The notes beneath the pieces were generated by a model. That model was given only the letters and a program-made list of their open reading frames with translations. It was not told the origin of the DNA and made no database searches. DNA of 64,000 nucleotides from Fen-671 sp963794745 (GTDB lineage Bacteria > Actinomycetota > Acidimicrobiia > Acidimicrobiales > Palsa-688): assembly GCA_963794745.1 (NCBI GenBank), contig CAWCEZ010000004.1, positions 124,001-188,000 of the forward strand, read 5' to 3'. Both the position numbers and the translations under genes were made by a program. Below are positions 7,530-16,498 of this stretch, one piece after another (position 1 is the stretch's first letter; each line of letters starts with the position of its first letter).

Positions 7530-8039
7530 ATGGCAACTGAAAGAGCTGTATTAGCCGGTGGTTGCTTTTGGGGCGCCCAGGAATTGCTGCGCAAGCGCCG
7601 GGGTGTGATTTCAACGCAGGTGGGGTACTCGGGGGGCGACACCCCCAATGCCACCTACCGCAAGCACGGCGACCACGCCGAGGCCGTGGAGATCATTTTT
7701 GACCCTGAGGTGATCTCGTTCCGGGACTTGTTGGAGTTCTTCTTCCAGGTGCACGACCCCTCCACTAAGAACCGCCAAGGCAATGACGTGGGGCGAAGCT
7801 ACCGCTCGGCCATTTTTTATACCAGCGACGAGCAAAAGCGGGTAGCTCTGGAAACGATCGCCGACGTTGACGCTTCGGGCCTGTGGCCCGGGAAGGTTGT
7901 CACTGAGGTCGCTGCGGCGGGGCCTTTCTGGCCTGCCGAGGAGGAGCACCAGGACTACCTACAGAAGTACCCGAACGGCTACACCTGCCATTTCGTGAGG
8001 CAGGGTTGGGCGCTGCCACACCGCCAGCCACAAACCTAA
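7530..8039 (+). CDS. msrA: Peptide-methionine (S)-S-oxide reductase MsrA
   Basis: Repairs the S-epimer of methionine sulfoxide in proteins using thioredoxin. The catalytic GGCFWG motif lies near the N-terminus. The family blocks VGYSGG, TYRKHGDHAEAVEI, NRQGNDVGRSYRSAIFY, FWPAEEEHQDYLQKYPNGY and a possible resolving Cys in YTCHF are all present. The length of 169 residues is normal. An AAGGAG site ends at 7520; the ATG at 7530 has the right 9-base spacing, whereas the ATG at 7521 would touch the site. Codons within 7835–7873 are the source of a 39-bp copy found in the GH51 pseudogene. It is followed 18 bp later by the phosphopantetheinyl transferase gene. Confidence 0.95.
   Translation: MATERAVLAGGCFWGAQELLRKRRGVISTQVGYSGGDTPNATYRKHGDHAEAVEIIFDPEVISFRDLLEFFFQVHDPSTKNRQGNDVGRSYRSAIFYTSDEQKRVALETIADVDASGLWPGKVVTEVAAAGPFWPAEEEHQDYLQKYPNGYTCHFVRQGWALPHRQPQT
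7835..7873 (+). repeat. Donor copy of the 39-bp direct repeat (inside msrA)
   Basis: Exact match to 3146–3184, 4.7 kb upstream in the same orientation. Here the segment is ordinary msrA coding sequence (KRVALETIADVDA), so this is the original copy. Confidence 0.95.
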
Positions 8040-8057
8040 GGGCATCGTCGGCACAGG

Positions 8058-8660
8058 ATGCGCAGCGCTGAGCAAGACATCGCCGAGATGCTTGGGATCC
8101 GCGCCCAATTAGTTATTTCCGATGTCCCGGCGCCAAGCGGGTCGTTAACGCCGGGGGAGCTGGCCCAGTCACGGCGGATCCGCTCCGAGGCGGCCCGCCT
8201 CGACTGGCTCCGCGGACGCGCCGCACTCAAGGCCGTGCTTGCTCCCGGTTATGACACTTCGACCATCCGGTTCCCCAACCGGATGGCCTCGCTTAGCCAC
8301 GCTGGCGGGCTCGCGGTAGCGGTGCGTACCGACGACGCATGCGAGGGCATCGGCATCGACTTCGAGCTCTGGGCGAGCGAAGTCGGCCCGAAGGGAGCGC
8401 ATTTGTTCCTGCGCCCTTCCGAACAAGGGGGCGAACTCGCGCCCGAGAGGCTCCTGGGGCTGTGGACCGTCAAAGAAGCGCTATACAAGGCCACGCCCGG
8501 CAACGAGCGTTACCTCCTGCTCGACTTCGAGGTGCACGACACGGCTGCCTTGTGCGGCAACGCGAGTGGCCCTAGGGGTGAGGTGTTGCGCTACGCGGCG
8601 CTTAGTCTCGAGCTCGGCAGCCTGGCAGTCGCCGTTTGCGACAAAACGGCTATGGCATAA
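8058..8660 (+). CDS. 4'-phosphopantetheinyl transferase superfamily protein
   Basis: Transfers the phosphopantetheine arm of CoA onto a serine of acyl- or peptidyl-carrier proteins. The superfamily signatures are present: an SLSHAGGLAVAVR segment, the Mg-binding GIGIDFELW at about residue 96, and WTVKEALYKA at about residue 136. The length of 200 residues matches Sfp/PcpS-type enzymes rather than AcpS trimers. No carrier-protein, polyketide or peptide synthase gene is nearby, so its partner is elsewhere. It lies 18 bp downstream of msrA and could share its transcript. It ends 4 bp before the convergent FMN reductase stop. Confidence 0.88.
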   Translation: MRSAEQDIAEMLGIRAQLVISDVPAPSGSLTPGELAQSRRIRSEAARLDWLRGRAALKAVLAPGYDTSTIRFPNRMASLSHAGGLAVAVRTDDACEGIGIDFELWASEVGPKGAHLFLRPSEQGGELAPERLLGLWTVKEALYKATPGNERYLLLDFEVHDTAALCGNASGPRGEVLRYAALSLELGSLAVAVCDKTAMA

Positions 8661-8664
8661 CGCC

Positions 8665-9159
8665 CTACGGCACCAGCGTCCACGGTGCGAGCAGCGGGCG
8701 GGCACGCTGAGCCCAGTCGTCCAACGCCGCCGACCCTTTGTACTCAGCCTCCAAAAGGAACAGGCCCGGGGCTGGGCAACTGGCACCGAGCTCGACCAGG
8801 ACGGGCTTCAAGAAGACTTCGGCCGCAAGGGAGTGGCGCAGGGTGGCACCCACCATGAACGCCACCGCCGGCTTGCCGGCCAGGGCGCCGGTACCGATCC
8901 GGTCGAGGAACAGCTTGAGCAAGCCGGTATAGGTCCCCTTGAAAGTGGGCGACGCAAATATCACCATGTCGCTCGAAACAACGCTGTCAACGAGGTCGGC
9001 CACCTCGACAGAGGACCAGTCGAGCAAGGCGGCGCCAACATCGGCCAGGTCGATCACGAGGTCGGCCGGCCTATCAGTCAACTTTTCAGCAACCAGGTTG
9101 GCGGCTTGATAAGTGCGAGAACGGGCCTTCGGGTTCCCGACGACGACTGTGACGTGCAT
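8665..9159 (-). CDS. NADPH-dependent FMN reductase
   Basis: Flavodoxin-like flavin reductase of 164 residues that would supply reduced FMN. The phosphate-binding loop VVVGNPKARSRTYQAA opens the protein, and FASPTFKGTYTGLLKLFLDRI corresponds to the flavin-binding SPxYxGxxPGxLKxxxD motif. The start is ATG 9159, preceded by a GAGG ribosome-binding site. The upstream gene on the same strand encodes an FMNH2-dependent LLM monooxygenase, so the two probably form a two-component system like SsuE/SsuD. Confidence 0.88.
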   Translation of the reverse strand: MHVTVVVGNPKARSRTYQAANLVAEKLTDRPADLVIDLADVGAALLDWSSVEVADLVDSVVSSDMVIFASPTFKGTYTGLLKLFLDRIGTGALAGKPAVAFMVGATLRHSLAAEVFLKPVLVELGASCPAPGLFLLEAEYKGSAALDDWAQRARPLLAPWTLVP

Positions 9160-9269
9160 AACGGCCTCGTTTCTCGTTTTTCGCGTTGTGCGGTCGGCCA
9201 ACACGGGCTACCGATGACCGACTTTAACAGTCACTTGGTTGACAGGCTTCCGAGGACGCCGCTGCGGGC

Positions 9270-10454
9270 TCAGTGGCTCACTGACGGCGCTCGACCGACG
9301 GCCCCTTCACGAATTAGCGGCAACAGCCGCTTGCCGTAGTCGGCCGCGTCGTTGAGGGGGTCGAAGCCTTTCAGGACGAAAGCCGTTATGCCCAAGTCGT
9401 AATAACGCAGCATGGCTTCAGCGACCTGCTCGGGCGTCCCGACGAGCGCGGTCGAATTGCCTGCCGCCCCGGTGAGGTTCGCGACCTTCATCCAGAGCCG
9501 CTCGTCGAGGACGTCGCCACGCTCTGACATCTCGATCAGCCTCATACGCCCGACAGAGGTAGTGGCATTGACCTTGCGGTCGGTCGACAAGGTACGGGTG
9601 CTTTCGCCGCCGAGGCCCTTATAGGTGCCTTGCGAGCTGGCAATACGTTGTTTGGCCAGGGCGATACGGGCCGCGGCCGTTTCGGCCACCCAGTCGGCCT
9701 TATCCCAGGCTTCCTGCTCGGTATCGCCGATTATCGGCCTGAACGAAATGCTGTAGCGCATTGTGCGACCGTGAGCCGCCGCCGCCTGGTCGATGACCTG
9801 TTTGCGTGCGGCGACGGCATCACGGGGCTCTCCCCAAAACGCGTAAACGTCGGTCTGGGCTGCGCCGACCTCGATAGCCGGCGGCGACGCGCCGGCAAAG
9901 AAGAACGGGATCGCGCCCGGAGCCGTCGGTTTGACGGAACTGAAAGCGGCCTCATAACGGAAGAACTCGCCCTCGAAGTCGAAGGCCGAGTCCTCGCACC
10001 ACATGCGCCGCACGATGGACATCACTTCGCCGGTCCGGCGGTAGCGGGCGTCGTGGGGCACAAAGTCACCTTCGCGGCGTTGGTCGGCTTCGTCGCCGCC
10101 GGTGATGAAGTGTATGGCCACCCTTCCCCCGCCGGTCAGATGGTCGAGCGTGGCCGCCTTGCGGGCGAGCAGGGCAGGCTGTACGAACCCTGGCCGGTGC
10201 GCGACCATCACCTTCAGGTACTTGGTGTGGTGGAGCACCGTAGCTGCAACCGCCCAACCCTCCGGCCCAACTGCGCCGTACCCGATCAATACGCGGTCAA
10301 AGCCGGCGTCGTCGTGGGCTTTGGAGATATCGACAAGGTAGCCAGGGTCGATGACGGGACCATCGGTCCAGTCGGCGATCGGCCCGTCTACGAGGGGCCC
10401 TTGCGTCTCGGAGGCATCCCTCGTCCCTACCATCCCGATGATCTCGATAGACAT
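9270..10454 (-). CDS. LLM-class flavin-dependent monooxygenase (SsuD-like)
   Basis: Predicted (beta/alpha)8-barrel monooxygenase of 394 residues using FMNH2 and O2. Features typical of the alkanesulfonate-monooxygenase group are visible: AHDDAGFDRVLIGYG, LKVMVAHRPGFVQPALLARK, LTGGGRVAIHFITGG, RRMWCEDSAFDFEGEFFRYE, and the late GTPEQVAEAMLRYYDLGIT. The long insertion region with RTLSTDRKVNATTSVG is the mobile-loop area of SsuD. The start ATG 10454 follows GGGAGGG; a longer start at 10481 is possible. With the FMN reductase 111 bp downstream it likely desulfonates organosulfonates, which would fit the sulfur theme of this region, but other LLM substrates cannot be excluded. Confidence 0.85.
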   Translation of the reverse strand: MSIEIIGMVGTRDASETQGPLVDGPIADWTDGPVIDPGYLVDISKAHDDAGFDRVLIGYGAVGPEGWAVAATVLHHTKYLKVMVAHRPGFVQPALLARKAATLDHLTGGGRVAIHFITGGDEADQRREGDFVPHDARYRRTGEVMSIVRRMWCEDSAFDFEGEFFRYEAAFSSVKPTAPGAIPFFFAGASPPAIEVGAAQTDVYAFWGEPRDAVAARKQVIDQAAAAHGRTMRYSISFRPIIGDTEQEAWDKADWVAETAAARIALAKQRIASSQGTYKGLGGESTRTLSTDRKVNATTSVGRMRLIEMSERGDVLDERLWMKVANLTGAAGNSTALVGTPEQVAEAMLRYYDLGITAFVLKGFDPLNDAADYGKRLLPLIREGAVGRAPSVSH

Positions 10455-10577
10455 GGGCCCTCCCGGTCCAATATCTGACAAAGGCCAGACTCCTCAGAAC
10501 ATCATCGACAGGGGACCATGCAGCCCTTGACCTATATACAGACATCTAACCAAGCCGGGGGGCGGCCCGCCGGACGG

Positions 10578-11819
10578 CTAGAGGAAGTCGATGGGGCCGA
10601 ACGAGCCACCGAGCACGTACTCGGGGCTCTCGATGCCAAGGACCCTTTCGAGGACCGTGGCGTACACCTTGCGGAAGTCCGTGGTGTAGATCAGGTTGCC
10701 GTAAGGGTCGAGGTGGGTGAAGCTCGGCGTTGCGCCGTAGAAACCACCCTTTACGCCCGGGCCGACTACGAGCACCACGCTTGCGGAACTGTGGTCCGTA
10801 CCGGCGCTGGCATTGACCTTGGTCGTCCGCCCGAACTCGCTATAGACCACGAGTACCGGGCTCTTGCCGGGCGCCGCTGTCGGGAACACGCTCATGAAAC
10901 CTTCGATCGCTGCGTCAAGCGAGGTGAGCAGCCCGGCATGGTTGTCGGCCTGAGCCGAGTGGGTGTCGAAGCCCCCCCAGTCGACGCTGTACACGCTCGT
11001 CGGCATCCCGTAGCGGATCAGGTCCGCCACGATGTCGAGCTGGTTGCCGATGTCGCCGGCGTTGCGCCCTGAAGCCGGCGTGGGGCTCTTCTCGTGGCTC
11101 AGCGCGGCGGCGGCCTTGCTGCCGACGGTCATCAGGTTCTTGCCGGAGAGCGCTTGCTCGGCTTGGATTTCTACCTCACCGGGGAAGGTGCTCATCAACT
11201 GGCGGTAGGCGGCACTGAACTGCGGGTTCTGCCCGGGCAACTGGTCGCCAGGCGACGTCGAATCGACGAGCGAGCAGGCCTGTTGCTTGGCCCCCACCAA
11301 CAAGGGTGGCAAGTTCGGCCCGATCGACAGGGCCCGGAACGGGTCGGAGCCGGTGGCATCGAGCCAACGCCCCAGCCAACCCGTGGTCGGGTCCCCCGAA
11401 AGCTGGGCGGTCTGCCAGATGTAGCTCGACTGGAAGTGGCTGAAGTTGGGGTCGGGGTACTCGACACCGTTGATGATGGCGACCTTGCCCTCCTTCCACA
11501 GGGCTGCCAGCGCCGTGAGCGAGGGATGGAAGCCGAAGTCGTGGGCACCATCGCTACCGAGATGGAGCACCTGGTCCGCGGGGATGGCCAGTTCGCCGCG
11601 CCAGTCGTAATATGTGCCGCTGTTGTACGGGATGACCGTGTTGAGCCCGTCGTTGCCGCCCGTCAGGGTGACAAGCACGAAAGGGCCGTTCTTCGGCACG
11701 GTCGAGGCGGATGCCTCGGCCATGCTCAGCAGCGAGCCCATCCCACTGAAGCGGACAAGGCCTGCCGCGGCACTACCACCGAGCACGCCGGTGAGGAACT
11801 GCCGCCGGTTGATCGTCAC
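10578..11819 (-). CDS. DUF1501 family protein, Tat-exported
   Basis: Secreted protein of 413 residues. A twin-arginine signal is clear: NRRQFLTGVLGGSAAAGLVR at the N-terminus, with processing expected near residue 35–40. The body matches DUF1501 (distant sulfatase/alkaline-phosphatase fold): VLVTLTGGNDGLNTVIPY near the start, DWGGFDTHSAQADNH and YSEFGRTTKVNASAGTDHSSA in the second half. These Asp/His clusters resemble metal-binding positions of the fold. It lies 13 bp downstream of a DUF1800 gene on the same strand, a pairing common in many phyla. The biochemical function is unknown. It is intact, unlike its partner. Confidence 0.9.
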   Translation of the reverse strand: MTINRRQFLTGVLGGSAAAGLVRFSGMGSLLSMAEASASTVPKNGPFVLVTLTGGNDGLNTVIPYNSGTYYDWRGELAIPADQVLHLGSDGAHDFGFHPSLTALAALWKEGKVAIINGVEYPDPNFSHFQSSYIWQTAQLSGDPTTGWLGRWLDATGSDPFRALSIGPNLPPLLVGAKQQACSLVDSTSPGDQLPGQNPQFSAAYRQLMSTFPGEVEIQAEQALSGKNLMTVGSKAAAALSHEKSPTPASGRNAGDIGNQLDIVADLIRYGMPTSVYSVDWGGFDTHSAQADNHAGLLTSLDAAIEGFMSVFPTAAPGKSPVLVVYSEFGRTTKVNASAGTDHSSASVVLVVGPGVKGGFYGATPSFTHLDPYGNLIYTTDFRKVYATVLERVLGIESPEYVLGGSFGPIDFL

Positions 11820-11832
11820 GGGGTCGCCTCCA

Positions 11833-13152
11833 TCAGTTCATCGCGAATTCGGGTGACAAAAGGGCAAGAGTCACGAGTTGCTGGGCCGGCCATGAGCCGT
11901 TGTTCGTTTTCAGGGATTCTGCGAGCGAGATGAGCGCGGCATGGGTCCGCTCGGTCACCTTCGGAAGGCCGATGAGCGACAAGGCCGCGGTGACCTGGGC
12001 GGCGGGATGACCGTCGCCGTTTTCCAGGGCCGTCAAGTTGGCCACGCCGGCAAGCGAGTAGGCCTGCTGGATGTAGCCCGCTGCCGACCCGGTCGACTGC
12101 CAGTACTCGTTGAAGCCCCATCCCCCGACGGTCGGGGGCGCGAACGGCACCTGGCCGATGTTGCCGAGCTGACCAGCGAGCTGACCCGGAGAAAATGGTG
12201 CCGTCGTGAGGCCGAGCACGCGCAGTGCCCCGACCAACAGTTCGACGGGTTGTTTGACCAAGCCGTTCAGTGCTCTCGGGGAGACGAAGGCGGGATGCTT
12301 GAGCATCGCCTCGAGCAAGTTTGTGATGTTGAGGTCCTTGGAGTAACCGTGGACGAAGTCCTGCACGATCGGTGCGTTCGGGGTGATCGGGTAGGCCAAC
12401 CAGGACCACAACCTGGAGATCACCCAACGGTGGCCGGCGGGCTCGTTGCAGACGATGCTGATGATGTCCTCGCCCGTGAATCGCCCGGTGCGCCCGAGGA
12501 AGTGTTTGACCCCGTCGTCGTTGTCGTACGGGTTGAAGAAGAACTGGCCGGACACGTTGTCGAGCTCCCACCCCGTGAAGCACCGTGCCGACTGGACCAC
12601 GTCTTCCTGGGAGTAGTTGCCCGCGCCCATGGTGAAGCGTTCCATCAGCTCGCGGGCGAAGTTCTGGTTGGGGTCGTCCCTGTGGGAGGTGTCGGCATCG
12701 AGCCAGATGAGCATGGCCGGGTCCTTGGCCACGGCCTGGACCATCGTCTCGAAGTTGCCGGCCAAGGTCCGGAAGATTCTGGTTCTGGGTGTACATCATG
12801 GAGGCCCAGCCGACCTTGGACCACGATGTCGGGAACTGGCAATGCAACAGAAGCGTGAGCTTCTCCCGCAGCGGCGTGCTCGTCACGATCATCCGCTCGA
12901 GCCACCACGAGATGAGGTAGTTGTATTCTTCCCAACCGTTGAACTGGTACCCGGGTACGTTCGACTCGGGTATCCCGGTGAGGTGAGGCAGCGGGACAGC
13001 ATCGCCGGCGGGGTCGGCCCGCTCAGACCAGCGAGAAGATTGTCCACGAGGTCGGTCCAGCTGTGCTGGGAGAGCGCGTCAAGCTCGGCTGGGAGGGCCC
13101 CAAAGCCAGCCCGACGGTATAGGTGTGCCACGAGGGCCGGGTTCGTCGCCAC
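11833..13152 (-). CDS. DUF1800 family protein, frameshifted twice as read
   Basis: Three consecutive frames rebuild one DUF1800 protein of about 440 residues. From GTG 13152 the product begins VATNPALVAHLYRRAGFG, the family hallmark, and runs to PPAMLS. After a shift near 13000 it continues as LPHLTGIPESNVPGYQFNGW and SWWLERMIVTSTPLREKLTL. After a second shift near 12775 it goes on as MAGNFETMVQAVAKDPAMLI, the NFARELMERFTMG motif and FTGWELD, to the stop at 11833. It is transcribed with, and ends 13 bp before, the Tat-exported DUF1501 gene. No signal peptide is evident at this start. The function is unknown; the pair is thought to act outside the membrane. The frameshifts may be read errors because the coding sequence is otherwise well kept. 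Confidence 0.82.
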
Positions 13153-13273
13153 GCTGCACCGTACCCGTCGTAGCGGCTTGACCTCACAACGTGATGTTTT
13201 TTCGGAAATCTCGGAAAATGGCGAACCCGATCGGCTCTTGTTACCCGTTAGCGCAAAACGGAGGGTGCTGAGT

Positions 13274-14197
13274 TCAGCCGTGCGTGCCGGTTTCGTGGCC
13301 CGAGTGGGCGGCCGGCTCGAGCTGGAAGGTGGCGTGCTCCACCTCAAAATGGGCGCCCACACAGGACTGGAGCTGGTCGAGGATCTGGGGCGCGTGGCCG
13401 GTGGCGAAGCAGCTGTCGTCCACCACCACATGCGCCGAAAGGCTGGGCAGGCCCGAGGTGACGGTCCAGGCGTGCAGGTCGTGGACCCCTACCACGTGTT
13501 CCACCTCCATCAGGTGGTTCCTCACGTCGCTGAGGTCGAGGCGGTCCGGGGCACCCTGGAGGAGGATCTTGCCCGAGTCGCGGAGCAAGCACCAAGCCGC
13601 CTTCGACATCAATCCCACGACCACCAGGGATGCCAAAGCGTCGGCGCGACGGAAACCCGTAACGATGATCACGAGGCCGGCGACGGCGGTGCCCGCGAAG
13701 GCGTAGAGGTCTGTGACCATGTGCACGAACGCGCCGCGGACGTTCAGGCTGGTACGGCTCGCCCTCGCCAGTACGAGCGTTGCGGCTAGGTCGACGGCAG
13801 CTCCGGCCAGCGCTACGAACAGCACCACGACGCCGTCGACGGCGCTCGGGTGGAACAGCCGGATGACTGCTTCGACGCCGATGACCACAGCTATCGCGGC
13901 CAGGCTCAGACCGTTCACCGCCGCCGAGAGGATCTCGGCTCGCTTCAGCCCGAAGGTCCAGATGCCTTTGGCTGGGCGAGCAGCAAGGCGAGCCGCCCAC
14001 AGGCTCGCTGCCAGTGCGCCGATGTCTGTGAGCAGGTGCCCAGCGTCTGCGAACAACACGAGCGACCCGGAAAGGGCCGCTGCGACGGCCTCGCCCACCA
14101 TAAGGCAGCAGATGAGGCCGAGCGCGATCGCCAGATAGTGCCGGTCTGCGGTCGCAACCGCGACGGCGCCGTGGTCGTGGTCGTGGTCCTTACCCAC
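13274..14197 (-). CDS. CDF-family zinc/divalent cation efflux transporter
   Basis: Cation diffusion facilitator of about 307 residues with six membrane helices. It exchanges cytoplasmic Zn(II) or similar ions for protons. A His/Asp-rich N-terminus (GKDHDHDHG) precedes helix 1. The metal site HxxxD is present in helix 2 (DAGHLLTDIGALAASLWA) and in helix 5 (HMVTDLYAFAG). The C-terminal cytoplasmic domain carries VHDLHAWTVTSGLPSLSAHV, as in CzcD/ZitB. The GTG start at 14197 overlaps the end of the ArsR-type regulator, so the two are co-expressed; a single base loss in the regulator makes them read as one open frame, an artefact rather than a real fusion. Confidence 0.88.
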   Translation of the reverse strand: MGKDHDHDHGAVAVATADRHYLAIALGLICCLMVGEAVAAALSGSLVLFADAGHLLTDIGALAASLWAARLAARPAKGIWTFGLKRAEILSAAVNGLSLAAIAVVIGVEAVIRLFHPSAVDGVVVLFVALAGAAVDLAATLVLARASRTSLNVRGAFVHMVTDLYAFAGTAVAGLVIIVTGFRRADALASLVVVGLMSKAAWCLLRDSGKILLQGAPDRLDLSDVRNHLMEVEHVVGVHDLHAWTVTSGLPSLSAHVVVDDSCFATGHAPQILDQLQSCVGAHFEVEHATFQLEPAAHSGHETGTHG

Positions 14198-14605
14198 GGC
14201 CAACGCCCGGCATTTCGTGTGCCTCGTGCACGAGAGTTGTGTGGGCCGCATGGGCGAGGGCGAGCTCGAGCAGCTTGCGGACGTGGGAGTCCGCCAAGGA
14301 GTAGAACACCATCCGCCCTGACCTCGCGCCTTGACGACGCGATGAGCGCGCAGAATCCGCAAGGCGTGGCTGGTCGCCGACTCGCTCAGGCCGACGGCGG
14401 CTGCCAGGTCGCAAACGCACAGCTCTCCCCCGAGCAGCGCCACGATCAGGCGCAACCGGCCCGTGTCAGAGAGCAGCGCAAAAACATCGGCAACGTCGCT
14501 GACCTCCGTCTCGGCCGGCATAGCGGACAGCACTTCGGCCACTCGAGCGGGATCTACGAGGCGGGAGGTGTAGCTTTCGAGCTCGACATCGGAAGACACG
14601 CTCAT
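14190..14605 (-). CDS. ArsR/SmtB-type zinc-responsive repressor, one frameshift
   Basis: Winged-helix metal sensor of about 138 residues. The first part reads SDTGRLRLIVALL, ELCVCDLAAAVGLSESATSH and ALRILRAHRVVKARGQG. A one-base loss near 14313–14318 then shifts the frame; restoring it gives GRMVFYSLADSHVRKLLELA and LAHAAH. The last helix then holds D-x-H-(10)-H-xx-H (ADSH…AHAAH), the exact spacing of the alpha-5 zinc site of CzrA-type sensors, and CVC sits in the alpha-3 position as in SmtB. It should repress itself and the downstream CDF exporter until zinc or cobalt rises. The frame ends at 14190, overlapping the CDF start. Confidence 0.82.
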
Positions 14606-14614
14606 ATGTGCAGA

Positions 14615-15221
14615 TTAACGCAGCAGTCGGCGCAAGTAGATGCGGACCGCCGGGGCGTGGCTACCGAGCACTTTCCTGGCGACCTGTCCGAGCGCCCTGC
14701 GCCCCCGCGCCACGGCAAGCAGCTCCGCCGGCTCGAGGGGCCCGACCGCGCGCTGCGCCCCCGGTTTGGTCGTCGACAGAGCCTTGGGCGTGGCTCCCGG
14801 TGACACTCTCTACGCGCCCCTTTAGGTCGGCCGATACCAGCCCCAATACCTCTGGGGCCACGCCGAGGTCACCCGTTACGACTATCTCCGCCCGCTCGAA
14901 GCCGGAAAGGGCGTGCGCCAACGACCGCGCGGTTCGGGCCGGCGACGACCAAACCCGAGAGCTCCGGGCAAATGGCCAGCCGGGCTCGAGGCACAGGACC
15001 AGCTCATCGCAGCTGTGCGCCACGCGAAGCTTGGCAAGCTCGCGGCCGAACGCCGGCCCGGCGAGCGGGACCACGAACGGCGCAGCGCTCGGGCGGGGGG
15101 ACGCCACGACTACCTCGGTCCCGGCGTCCCAGGCACGCCGCACCGCCGCCACAGTCGCCGCGGCCGGTGCACCCGGGATAGGAGGGTAGCTCCCAACGAC
15201 GAGCGTCCTGCGACCAGTCAT
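14615..15221 (-). CDS. Glycosyltransferase-associated protein of unknown function, one frameshift
   Basis: About 202 residues. The start, MTGRRTLVVGSYPPIPGA, looks like the first Rossmann strand and loop of a GT-B glycosyltransferase. RRAWDAGTEVVVASPRP, DELVLCLEPGWPF and AEIVVTGDLG follow, but no C-terminal nucleotide-sugar-binding half exists. A shift near 14800 is needed to continue into PLEPAELLAVARGRRALGQV and the basic tail VRIYLRRLLR. Its ATG overlaps the stop of the upstream GT4 gene (ATGA), so it belongs to that operon. It may be a degenerate or accessory N-terminal GT-B domain. Confidence 0.6.
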
Positions 15222-16410
15222 AGGGGTGCGCTCATAAAGCGGGCCCGCAAGCTCGCTTCCATGCGGTCGAGCACGATAGGCCATGTGTAGTTTTCGACCA
15301 CGTAACGCCTTCCCGCTTCGGCCATCTCGGCGGCCACAGACGGGTTGCAGGCCACAAAACGCAGCTGCGATGCGAGCTCTTTGGCGTCGGAGAACATGAG
15401 GCCGCCGCCGGAACGAGCGCAATGCCAAGCGACCACTTCGCTGTCGGCGAGCGCGATCACGGGCGTGCCGGCAAGCCAGGCCTCCATGATCGTTCGTGAG
15501 AAGCTCTCCATCCGGCTCGGTTGTATATAAGCAGTTGCCGCGGCGAAAGCATCGTTGCGTTCTTCATCGCTGACAAAACCGAGGTCGATCACCCGTCCCG
15601 CGGGTAGCTGATGAACGCCGAGATCCTCAAGCTTTCCCTTACCTATCGTCACCAGGTCGACGTCGAGGTCCCCGTCGCGTACCGCCGCTGCGAAGGCTTC
15701 GAGGAGCAGCCCGGTGCCCTTTTCCTGTTCCCGCCGGCCCGCATAGAGCACGAAAGGGCGCGCCAATTGGTGCCTCTCCATGAACCCGGCAGGGTCGTAG
15801 CGCGAAGGTACCGCCACCCCGGCGCCCGTCACGCTGTGCGCTTTGGCGACCGGGCCGAGCCTGTGGGCCAGGGAATGCTCCGGGCCGAAAGGAACCATAC
15901 GAGCTTGGGATCTGCCAGCACTGGCCGCAGTATTTCCAGCCGGGCGTAGAGTTCGTCGTGCAAGCAAGGGATGACTACGGCGCGCTCGGCGACAAGCGGC
16001 ATGCACACGCTTGTCGTCCAGAACATGTACGGAGAAAACACGATCGCGTCGTACTGCTGGCCGTAGCGCAATATGTACTCGAACAACGCCGGTGCGCCAA
16101 ACTGAAAGCCGAGCCAGCTCACCTGGTGGTCCAGGTCAGGGACCCGGCCGGCGTGTATGGCGAGCTGTGCCTTGAATGCCGGGCGGCTGTAGTGGCGTAG
16201 CACCGGGAACCGCCGTACAACCATCCCGTTTTCTTCGGAAATCCCCTCGGGCAGTTCGTTTTCCCATGTGTAATGGTCGATCGCGCAGGTGGTTATCACC
16301 TCGACGTCGTGGCCTCGGGCTGCAAGACCGAACGCAGCCTCACGGCAGACTGACTCTGAACCCCCGAGCACTCCCGGGCCAAAGCGTGGCGGGACGAACG
16401 CCAGCTTCAT
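15218..16410 (-). CDS. GT4 family glycosyltransferase, one frameshift
   Basis: GT-B fold enzyme of about 397 residues. The N-terminal half starts MKLAFVPPRFGPGVLGGSES, the usual acceptor-side loop, and reaches LHDELYARLEILRPVLADPK. The frame shifts near 15890, and the C-terminal donor half follows: RPFVLYAGRREQEKGTGLLL, GRVIDLGFVSDEERNDAFAA and the YIQPSRMESFSRTIMEAWLA block holding the E-x7-E catalytic/donor motif. It ends in an ATGA overlap with the next gene. The start ATG at 16410 (a TTG codon precedes it) lies 28 bp beyond a repeat-built micro-ORF that follows the upstream GT4 gene. The sugar specificity is unknown. Confidence 0.82.
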
Positions 16411-16438
16411 CAATAAGCCGGCGCTGCCCAGAACACCG

Positions 16439-16498
16439 TTACATCAACTGGCAACGGTGCATCAACTGGCAGCGGTGCATCAACTGGCAGCGGTGCAT
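16439..16498 (-). other. Micro-ORF built from an 18-bp tandem repeat
   Basis: An ATG at 16498 overlaps the TGA of the upstream GT4 gene (TGATG) and opens a 19-codon frame ending TAA at 16439. The peptide is MHRCQL three times, plus a final Met. It consists only of the tandem repeat. Whether it is translated is unknown; re-initiation after the GT4 stop is possible. It could equally be a chance product of slippage. Confidence 0.35.

Noticed and set aside
9231..9244. GTCA…TGAC inverted motif upstream of the FMN reductase as another MarR operator
   Set aside because: Only four paired bases on each side and different spacing from the operator at 5457; too weak to support.
9630..10478. A 282-codon plus-strand frame antisense to the LLM monooxygenase
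   Set aside because: GC-rich codon bias makes long antisense frames. The minus-strand product has clear family motifs and this one has none.
10094..12858. Several 100–300-codon plus-strand frames opposite DUF1501 and DUF1800
   Set aside because: Same antisense effect; Arg/Gly/Val-rich text without domains.
13274..14605. A single 443-residue ArsR–CDF fusion protein
   Set aside because: The central part is out-of-frame text. A one-base repair gives two normal proteins with the full zinc site and an overlapping stop/start.
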